Source: an uncultured Gammaproteobacteria bacterium (lineage in GTDB: Bacteria > Pseudomonadota > Gammaproteobacteria > Pseudomonadales > DT-91). From it: a DNA stretch of 6,277 bases. The first letter of the stretch is position 1. Each line of letters starts with the position of its first letter. The DNA lies in contig CAKMZU010000113.1 of the NCBI GenBank assembly GCA_929200485.1, forward strand, positions 3,688 through 9,964, written 5' to 3'. A program made the translations under genes and the position numbers. The notes beneath the pieces were generated by a model. The model made no database searches, was not told where the DNA came from, and worked only from the letters and a program-made list of their open reading frames with translations. Positions 1 to 5,084 of this stretch are shown here, piece after piece.

Positions 1-25
1 GTCTAACATTAACGGCAACCTTCGT

Positions 26-86
26 CTTACTGAAAACCGTGAAATTCAGCGTAGAATCTCAAAATCAATTATTAGAGTTGCCCTTA
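26..86 (-). repeat. Left arm of a 61-bp inverted repeat, probable IS terminus
   Basis: Read on the minus strand from 86 to 26, this segment matches 6216-6276 of the plus strand at 57 of 61 positions with no gaps; the four mismatches are spread along it. Both arms begin TAAGGG, then share CTCTAATAATTGATTTTGAG. The similarity stops at the TAAGGG side facing the unique sequence, as expected if this is the outer end of an insertion sequence whose body runs leftwards out of the window. Positions 1-25 would then be IS interior, but no transposase can be recognised in them. The trinucleotide next to GGG is TAA, which fits the TNA target duplication recalled for some IS5-family subgroups. The family assignment is inference; the repeat itself is seen directly. 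Confidence 0.8.
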
Positions 87-382
87 CTATTTCTAATAAA
101 GCTGAAAGGTATTTTATCCGAATGTTTATTCAGTTTTGTAGCATCTCTCAGATTACTCACATCAATATCATAGATTATGAAATGAGTGCTCTCATAGAGA
201 ACTAGTTAAATATCTTTTGGTCTAACATATTAAGTATGTATCTAAATCAAGCAAATAATTAACCGGCCGCTAACATATCCTGCTAAGGAAACTATAGCAT
301 TCTTGCGAATGCTTGAAGAGCTCTTTGGGGGGGAGGTTTTTAATTATATTTCAGTCAATATTCTGGATAGGAAATAAGATAA
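87..382. other. Spacer between the left repeat and the first exported-protein gene
   Basis: AT-rich sequence with no convincing gene. A frame stays open on the plus strand from 2 to a stop at 203-205, but it runs straight through the 26-86 repeat into unique sequence and has no recognisable content. The spacer contains a 7-bp hairpin (296-313), the palindrome AGAGCTCT just after it, a run of seven G (327-333) and a TATATT hexamer (345-350) that could be a -10 element for the gene at 383. No good -35 element stands at normal distance from it. Confidence 0.5.
296..313. other. Perfect 7-bp stem with a TTGC loop upstream of the exported-protein gene
   Basis: AGCATTC (296-302) and GAATGCT (307-313) are exact complements around the loop TTGC. 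No T-run follows on either strand, so it is not a standard intrinsic terminator. It lies about 70 bp before the start codon at 383 and could be a leader hairpin or an operator-like palindrome. Its function is unknown. Confidence 0.4.
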
Positions 383-829
383 ATGAAAAATGTTTTCTAC
401 GTCTTTATTGCTCTCTTTTTAGGTGCAAATATCTTTGCTGATAGCCTAATTGTCCGTAATCCTACGGAGCATACAAATACCGTAAGGATTTATGATGTTT
501 ATAAGAAGCATGGTTTTGAATGGACTCTGGAAAAAGGTAAAGAGAAGTCAATGACGCTGGGGCATGACATGTATTTACAATTAGTTATTATGAATGAAGA
601 TAAGGTGGGTATATGTCAGGTTCATTTGACGGAGTTAAAATACTATTGGTATGAATATCATAGCCATAAATTTCCTCGCTATAATTATCAGCCTTTGATA
701 ACGTGGACGGACTGCCCCTCCGGTGTTATTCATAGTTCATTTGATCAGCGAAACTGGCATTATAAATATAAGCGTCTTCGCCCTGAGGGACCGAGTTATT
801 CAACGGTTACTGTAGATAATATCTATTAG
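383..829 (+). CDS. Small orphan exported protein, 148 aa
   Basis: Family not recognised. Residues 1-19 form a typical signal peptide: Lys2, a hydrophobic core and an IFA cleavage site before Asp20. The mature protein is about 129 residues, so it should be periplasmic or secreted. It has only two cysteines, Cys78 and Cys111, which could form one disulfide. Alternating hydrophobic stretches at about 21-37, 45-49 and 63-70 suggest a beta-rich fold, and there is a strongly aromatic patch at 86-95 (KYYWYEYHSH), with further Tyr and Trp to the C-terminus. The ATG is preceded by AGGA at 369-372, a rather long 10-nt spacing. It is the only gene on its side of the P450, is transcribed towards it, and sits about 300 bp from an IS-like terminus, which suggests an accessory origin. 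A real gene is likely from the signal peptide and the ribosome site; no function can be given. Confidence 0.72.
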   Translation: MKNVFYVFIALFLGANIFADSLIVRNPTEHTNTVRIYDVYKKHGFEWTLEKGKEKSMTLGHDMYLQLVIMNEDKVGICQVHLTELKYYWYEYHSHKFPRYNYQPLITWTDCPSGVIHSSFDQRNWHYKYKRLRPEGPSYSTVTVDNIY

Positions 830-907
830 CGACTGTCGTGCTTAACATTTCATCCTTTGTCATTTTTCTGGAATAATTAAATGGCTCCACTCATGTTTAA
901 GCAGACG

Positions 908-930
908 AAAAAAAGCCAGCAATTGCTGGC
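908..930 (-). terminator. Intrinsic terminator of the P450 gene
   Basis: The perfect palindrome GCCAGCAATTGCTGGC (915-930) forms a 6-bp GC-rich stem around AATT. On the minus strand it is followed directly by seven T (908-914 read in reverse). It lies 95 bp beyond the stop codon of the minus-strand P450 gene and faces the right way for it. On the plus strand the tail is AAAATTT, so it should not act well for the gene ending at 829. Confidence 0.8.
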
Positions 931-1015
931 AAAATTTGTAAAGACTTAGACTTTTCAGCCCCCATTCATCTTGTTTGTTCAACTATTTTTAAGCTGCTGG
1001 TGGCTTTCTTTGCTT

Positions 1016-1041
1016 TAAAAGCTATCAAGCGATAGCTTTTA
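1016..1041 (-). terminator. 11-bp hairpin containing the P450 stop codon
   Basis: TAAAAGCTATC (1016-1026) pairs with GATAGCTTTTA (1031-1041) around a 4-nt loop. The P450 stop codon (TGA on the minus strand, 1025-1027) lies at the edge of the loop, so the last codons form one arm. The stem ends in A/T pairs that give a short U-tract on the minus-strand transcript. It may be a first, weaker terminator or an mRNA 3'-end stabiliser; the stronger terminator follows at 908-930. Confidence 0.5.
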
Positions 1042-2395
1042 GCTCAACCTTAAGACCATCTTTGGTTTTAGGAAGAGGGAAGGCTTCATAGTGTGGCTTG
1101 TAGCCTTCAGGTAGTTTCCATTCATATTTCAAGATAAATTGATGCAAGAAGCACTTAACTATCATGTTAGCAAAGTGCATGCCAATACATTTATGTGCAC
1201 CACCACCAAATGGCATGTAGCAGAAGCTATGGTTCTTATGCTCTTCACGACCCTTGGTAAAACGGTATGGATCAAATTGCTCAGGATTAGTCCAGAACTC
1301 AGGCATGTAGTGATTGTACACCGGAGGAATAGAAATTACTGTATTTGGTGGAACTCGATGGCCGCCAATGGTGGTCTCTTTAATGGTGCGACGCTGCATC
1401 AACGAGACCGATGGGGTCATGCGAAGGACTTCTTTAAATACAAGCTCCATCAATTCAACTTTTTCAAGGTCTTCGTACTCAAGCATTGGCTTATTAAGGC
1501 TACGCGCTTCTTCACGGATCTTGTCTTGCCATTCAGGGTTTTCAGCTAATTTCCAGATTAATTGGTTAAGCGTAGAGGTAGTGGTGTCGTGCGCAGCAAA
1601 CAATAAGAAGCTTGCTTGTGGAATCAAATCTTCGTTCGGGAAAAAGTTGCCATCGTCCATTTTCTCTTTGGACATATGAGTCAGCATGTCCTTACCTTCA
1701 CCTTCCCGGCGAATAGGGATGACTTTTTCAAAATATTCTTCAAGGTATCTGGCACCTTGCTTACCTTTATGGAACTTAAAGCCGGGAACATCCACTTTAA
1801 ATGCACCCATTAAGCCTTTTTCGGAGATATTAAGGAAAGCTTCATTTAGCTTATCCATTTCAGGGCCAAGTTCTTCAACCCCGATAAATACGGTAGCACC
1901 AACATCTAATAAGGTCTTTTTAACCGATGGGAAGAAACGGAAATCCTTTTTCTTGTCCCAGTCAGCGATGTTGTTTTCAAATAAAGGGTTCATGATGTCA
2001 ACATAACCGCGCATTTGGTCATTTTTAAAGGCGGTTTGGAACAGGCGACGTTGAATCTTATGATCACTGAAATCACGTAATAGAAGGGCTTTCTTGTAGA
2101 AATGACCTAATGAATTCTCGTAACCCATTTGCGCTGAGAAAGTCTTCTCGCGGTCAAGGTAGATTTGCTGATAGTTATCAGCACCAACAACTAATAAAGA
2201 AGGCTGGCCTGCGATTTTGATTTTTGAGACTTCACCGTATTGCTTGTAATTTTTGTCGATAAATCCGTAAAGGTCTTTAACAATATCGATGACATTACCA
2301 AGGTAAGGCAATACGCCGTAGTTACCTGGGATGTGACTTAAGTCTGTGTTGTCCGGTTCATTGACATAATCCATTGATGTCGGTTGAGCAGCCAT
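1025..2395 (-). CDS. Cytochrome P450 monooxygenase, 456 aa
   Basis: A haem-thiolate monooxygenase that would insert one oxygen atom of O2 into a hydrophobic substrate using electrons from a separate redox partner. All core motifs are intact (numbering from the start used here): a Pro/Gly-rich N-terminus at 22-33, I-helix oxygen-activation motif AAHDTT at 267-272, ExxR as E322-R325, FDPYRF at 374-379, and the haem loop FGGGAHKCIG at 396-405 with Cys403 as iron ligand. Length is normal for a soluble bacterial P450, and there is no signal peptide or membrane anchor. The layout recalls the CYP51/CYP26/CYP120 side of the superfamily, but no subfamily or substrate can be fixed. The start at 2395 has GGAG 6 nt upstream. 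An in-frame ATG at 2455 (AGGA only 4 nt upstream) would add 20 polar residues. The gene stands alone with its own terminator, and no ferredoxin or reductase gene is in view. Confidence 0.95.
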   Translation of the reverse strand: MAAQPTSMDYVNEPDNTDLSHIPGNYGVLPYLGNVIDIVKDLYGFIDKNYKQYGEVSKIKIAGQPSLLVVGADNYQQIYLDREKTFSAQMGYENSLGHFYKKALLLRDFSDHKIQRRLFQTAFKNDQMRGYVDIMNPLFENNIADWDKKKDFRFFPSVKKTLLDVGATVFIGVEELGPEMDKLNEAFLNISEKGLMGAFKVDVPGFKFHKGKQGARYLEEYFEKVIPIRREGEGKDMLTHMSKEKMDDGNFFPNEDLIPQASFLLFAAHDTTTSTLNQLIWKLAENPEWQDKIREEARSLNKPMLEYEDLEKVELMELVFKEVLRMTPSVSLMQRRTIKETTIGGHRVPPNTVISIPPVYNHYMPEFWTNPEQFDPYRFTKGREEHKNHSFCYMPFGGGAHKCIGMHFANMIVKCFLHQFILKYEWKLPEGYKPHYEAFPLPKTKDGLKVELKAIA

Positions 2396-2745
2396 AGTGT
2401 TCTCCAGTAAATGTCGGTTTTTATTATTATCCAAAGCGCCATGCTTTTTATCCATCTCTTCCTGAGCTGCATGGGGCTTATTTATTATCCCGATGCTCGG
2501 ATTTTTGTTTTTATCGAAATTTGATCTTAATCATTGAAAACGCATTTGTCGATCAACCGTTCGATAACAGTGAAAGGAAGTATACGCATTTTTTGTAAAA
2601 GTTAAATAATTAGAGACGCTATTTTGAACAGATTTTGGTTGCTTTTGATGGAATTGTTCGAATTTGTGGCCAATTTGACACTCTAATCAACTTTGTTAAC
2701 GTTTTGTAATCTTCTGTTTTTGGATAGCAAGAGAGAATTCAAACC
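2396..2745. other. Divergent intergenic region between P450 and channel-regulator unit
   Basis: About 350 bp holding the control regions of two divergent units; no gene is seen except the possible 20-codon N-terminal extension of the P450 (2396-2455). On the minus strand, TATACT (2584-2579) is the best -10-like hexamer for the P450, but its -35 partner is poor and the leader would be long. A bulged hairpin (about 2489-2504) lies in that leader. The channel-side signals are listed separately. Confidence 0.45.
2675..2702 (+). promoter_or_regulatory. Possible promoter and LysR-type operator for the channel-regulator unit
   Basis: An exact TTGACA (2675-2680) is followed 16 nt later by TAACGT (2697-2702), a weak -10 match, about 45 bp before the start codon at 2746. 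The -35 hexamer is embedded in TTGA-N8-TCAA (2675-2690), an inverted repeat of the kind LysR-type proteins bind, so autoregulation by the downstream LysR protein is possible. Both readings rest on short motifs. Confidence 0.3.
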
Positions 2746-3210
2746 ATGCTGCTGTGTTTTGGAATTAACTGTTTGTTGGTGATTGCCTGTATATTCATTC
2801 ACTTCGGTTTTATGGCTTGGGTATCCTATAAGATCGATAGTCTGGCGGCTCAGCATCGATTCAGTTTGCTATTGCACGTCTTTGATGGATTGGCTGCTCA
2901 TATCCTTGAGATTTTTCTATTTGCGCTTGCTTATTATATGATGCAGTACCATTTTGAATTGGGGCATCTTGACGGTGCATTTGATGGCACCTTTTTTGAT
3001 TGTTTTTATTTTTCATTCACTACTTATACATCCGTTGGATTTGGTGATATTGCCCCAATAGGTTTTATTCGCTTCACGGTAGCGATAGAGGCCCTCATTG
3101 GGTTGATGATGATCACATGGACAGCATCGTTGCTTTATCTTGCCATGCAGCGGCAATGGAGCGAGGATATTTTGAAGTTTAAGGCAAAAAATAAGTTGCA
3201 TAAAAAATGA
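2746..3210 (+). CDS. Small potassium channel subunit of the Ion_trans_2 type, 154 aa
   Basis: An inner-membrane pore protein that should assemble as a tetramer and conduct K+. Hydrophobic helices lie at about 3-27 and 41-66, then a pore helix and selectivity filter, TTYTSVGFGD at 92-101, then a last helix at about 106-134. The tail (135-154) is short and basic, with no RCK/TrkA-N or cyclic-nucleotide domain, so no cytoplasmic gating ligand is evident. The filter has Phe instead of the usual Tyr (GFG for GYG), a variant known in K+ channels such as EAG/hERG. An in-frame stop at 2725-2727 makes the ATG at 2746 the first ATG start; its ribosome site is weak (purine-rich AAGAGAGA about 10 nt upstream). 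The stop overlaps the start of the LysR gene by ATGA. Small channels of this kind are common in proteobacteria but poorly studied, so the physiological role is open. Confidence 0.88.
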   Translation: MLLCFGINCLLVIACIFIHFGFMAWVSYKIDSLAAQHRFSLLLHVFDGLAAHILEIFLFALAYYMMQYHFELGHLDGAFDGTFFDCFYFSFTTYTSVGFGDIAPIGFIRFTVAIEALIGLMMITWTASLLYLAMQRQWSEDILKFKAKNKLHKK

Positions 3211-4076
3211 GAATAACGCTTAAACAGTTACGAGTTTTCGCTGCCGTTGCTCGATTCGAGAATATGACGCAAGCAGCGGAAGATATTTCATTAACGCAGT
3301 CGGCCATGAGTATGGCCTTAAAAGAACTTGAATCTCAACTTAATGCCCCGTTATTTCATCGTTACGGCAAACGAATCAAGTTGAATCATAAAGGCGAAAG
3401 CCTGTTGCCGAAGGTACTGCAGATTTTACAGTTAGCGCAAGAGATTGAATATCAAGCAGGGCTTGATTCAGTAGCGGGCCTGCTCAGGGTGGGTGCATCA
3501 AGCACCATAGGGAATTATCTCGTACCTGCGATTATTGCAGATTTTTTAAAGAAACAATCCGCGATTGATATTGATCTAAAAGTGGGGAATACCCAGCAGG
3601 TGATTCAGGATGTACTGCATCATCGTTTGGATATTGGGTTAATTGAAGGGCTGTGCGATCAACCTCAAATAGAGCGAACCCCCTGGAAGCAAGATGAACT
3701 CGTGGTGTTTGCATCAATCGATCACCCCTTGGCTAACAAGTCAATGATAACCATTGATGAATTAAAAAAAAGCCAATGGATTCTTCGTGAGTCGGGTTCA
3801 GGAACGAGAGAGATTTTTAACCATGCCTTGGGCGGTAAGTTTCAACCAGAAAAGCGAGTTCTAGAGCTGGGTAACACTGAAGCTATCAAGCAGGCCGTCA
3901 AGACTGGTTTCGGAGTTAGCTGTTTATCCAAACTTGCTATTGCATCAGAAGTGAAGCACAAAGAATTAGTAGTGCTGTCGGTGGATGGTATAAATTTGAA
4001 ACGCCAGTTTTTTATTATTAAACATAAAGTGCATACGGAGAATGCCTTGATAGAGACATTTGAAAACGTGCTTTAG
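3207..4076 (+). CDS. LysR-type transcriptional regulator, CysL/YeiE-like, 289 aa
   Basis: A DNA-binding regulator. The N-terminal winged helix-turn-helix is at about 4-63, with the recognition region around TQAAEDISLTQSAMSMALKE (21-40) and the usual LFHRYGKRIKLN wing. A linker helix runs at about 64-90. The effector-binding domain starts at about 91, and GASSTIGNYLVP (96-107) is characteristic of the CysL/YeiE/CbbR-like substrate-binding group; YeiE and CysL are linked to sulfite and sulfur metabolism. The effector here is not known, and I do not assign the yeiE symbol. The start codon shares ATGA with the channel stop, so it is co-transcribed and probably translationally coupled, with no strong ribosome site of its own. 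The protein is near full length (E. coli YeiE is about 293 aa), but its stop codon coincides with an IS-like terminus at 4073-4096, so the last few residues may have been replaced. Confidence 0.93.
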   Translation: MRITLKQLRVFAAVARFENMTQAAEDISLTQSAMSMALKELESQLNAPLFHRYGKRIKLNHKGESLLPKVLQILQLAQEIEYQAGLDSVAGLLRVGASSTIGNYLVPAIIADFLKKQSAIDIDLKVGNTQQVIQDVLHHRLDIGLIEGLCDQPQIERTPWKQDELVVFASIDHPLANKSMITIDELKKSQWILRESGSGTREIFNHALGGKFQPEKRVLELGNTEAIKQAVKTGFGVSCLSKLAIASEVKHKELVVLSVDGINLKRQFFIIKHKVHTENALIETFENVL

Positions 4077-4096
4077 GGTACCTCTAAAAAATGATT
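4073..4096 (+). repeat. Diverged third copy of the IS-like terminus, at the LysR stop codon
   Basis: From 4075, the sequence AGGGTACCTCTAA and the bases after it match the right arm (6218-6239) at 18 of 22 positions without gaps, in the same orientation; consensus AGGGnAnCTCTAAnAA. Similarity fades after 4096. As in the other two copies, GGG is preceded by a TNA triplet (TTA, 4073-4075). No inverted partner is found between here and the right arm, so this looks like a solo or decayed terminus. It marks the border between the regulator gene and the accessory-looking stretch to the right. Confidence 0.5.
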
Positions 4097-4261
4097 GTTT
4101 TTGATCCGTCCAATACTTTTGTTAATCGATTCTGATTTTTTTGCTGATTATCTTTTTGTGATTCGTAGCTAATTGGAGATCAAGCATATCTTTCCATTCA
4201 GGATAGAACCGAAGAAAGAACTTATAGTCAAAAAAATTTAAATGACTTATGAGTGCGAAGA

Positions 4262-4771
4262 ATGAAATTTTCAAAAATAATTCTGCTTATCTTAACTATC
4301 TATTCGGGGCAATTATTTGCAATGTCGATTGTGGATGTATCGTGTAATATTTATAGGGAGATTGGGAATGCTATTGCCTCTAAAGTAAGGTATGTTGCTC
4401 TATCCTACATTGTGAAAATGCGTGATGTTTTAGAGGAAAACGATGAAATAACCTTTTGTGTAATTTACCCTGATGATGAGAATAATAAAAAAGATAAGCC
4501 CATTAATAAGTTAGAATATAAGATATTGCATATAAATCCTGAAACTCGAAAAGAAAATAAGATACCGCTGACTTTCGAGCCAGAAGAAAATTATATATAC
4601 GACAGTAAAGAAGTCAGTACAAATATTGCTCAATGTGCCCCTAGATTGCTAAGTCGTAAAGAGCAAAAAAAAATCATCGAATTAGTAAATAAATACTTTT
4701 CTAAAAATGGCCATTCTAATGGTTGTGATCTGAAGCCAATCAATGAAGAGAACTTTGATACTATTTTGTGA
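4262..4771 (+). CDS. Small orphan exported protein with four cysteines, 169 aa
   Basis: Family not recognised. From the ATG at 4262 the protein begins MKFSKIILLILTIYSGQLFA, a clear signal peptide with cleavage after Ala20. The mature part has four cysteines, Cys28, Cys66, Cys125 and Cys155, enough for two disulfides, in keeping with export. It is rich in Lys, Asn, Glu and Ile, with a charged linker around 71-83 and a helical stretch at about 131-148. Codons are very A/T-rich compared with the regulator upstream, which suggests transfer. An in-frame GTG at 4253 would add three residues, but it lacks a ribosome site and weakens the signal peptide, so the ATG is preferred; its own ribosome site is also weak (GAG, GAAG). 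The gene starts 185 bp after the LysR gene, beyond the IS-like terminus. No function can be given. Confidence 0.68.
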   Translation: MKFSKIILLILTIYSGQLFAMSIVDVSCNIYREIGNAIASKVRYVALSYIVKMRDVLEENDEITFCVIYPDDENNKKDKPINKLEYKILHINPETRKENKIPLTFEPEENYIYDSKEVSTNIAQCAPRLLSRKEQKKIIELVNKYFSKNGHSNGCDLKPINEENFDTIL

Positions 4772-5084
4772 GGGGGAATCATGAGATTACTGAAATATGA
4801 TTACCGTCAATGTAGTGCGGTGTAGTTCGAGCGTTGAACTCATCACCCTGTATGAGGGCAGCAGTTTATCTGTTAATGATCGGACGATATTAATAACGCG
4901 ATTGCCCTATCAGTGCTAGCGTTGATTCTTTGCCTTTTCTGAAGCGTTAATAAATAAGAAATGAATAATCTGAAATCTATCTGAGTATACCTTGCTATTG
5001 CAATATTGTATTATGCGCCACGCAAATGCTGGCCTGGAAAGAACCTTCGAAGGCTAATTACAATAAAATAAGGATAGAAATTTA
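4772..5084 (+). other. Spacer before the stalk protein gene, with tiny frames only
   Basis: No convincing gene. An ATG at 4781 preceded by AGGGGG opens a 14-codon frame ending at 4825. An overlapping frame at 4797-4919 would encode 40 residues but has no ribosome site. Two small hairpins stand in a row: AGTTC/GAACT (4824-4840) and CCCT/AGGG (4846-4858). Nearer the next gene are a TATTAT hexamer (5009-5014) that could be a -10 element, with a poor -35, and the palindrome CCTTCGAAGG (5044-5053). The stretch may be a decayed gene start plus the promoter region of the gene at 5085. Confidence 0.4.

Noticed and set aside
2..205. Plus-strand frame open from the window edge to a TAG at 203-205, as a partial gene
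   Set aside because: It runs through the 26-86 repeat and across the inferred IS boundary into unique sequence, another frame is also open over much of the same stretch, and the translation has no recognisable content.
204..226. GTTAAAT and GTCTAAC as an integron attC site
   Set aside because: The two core-like heptamers are in the wrong order for an attC site and no paired inner arms are present.
881..949. 22-codon plus-strand frame with GGA upstream of its ATG
   Set aside because: It runs across the terminator palindrome at 915-930, is very short, and has no supporting feature.
1139..2006. Several plus-strand frames of 65-136 codons
   Set aside because: They lie opposite the P450 gene, whose motifs are complete, and have no convincing start signals or family features.
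2396..2455. Upstream ATG at 2455 as the P450 start
   Set aside because: Its ribosome site is spaced too closely, and the extra 20 residues resemble no P450 N-terminus; the ATG at 2395 has GGAG at good spacing. Kept only as an alternative.
3013..3717. Minus-strand frames of 61 and 62 codons within the channel and LysR genes
   Set aside because: Both lie opposite well-supported genes and show no independent coding features.
4072..4088. Hairpin TTTAGGGTACCTCTAAA as terminator of the LysR gene
   Set aside because: The stem includes a G-T pair, has a 3-nt loop and is followed by A rather than T. The sequence is better explained by its match to the IS-like terminus.
4253..4261. GTG at 4253 as start of the second exported protein
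   Set aside because: No ribosome site precedes it, and it puts two arginines and an extra methionine before an already standard signal peptide.
4797..4919. 40-codon frame as a remnant of an IS1-type InsA zinc-finger protein
   Set aside because: Only the first few residues resemble InsA; the paired CxxC motifs are absent, and there is no ribosome site.
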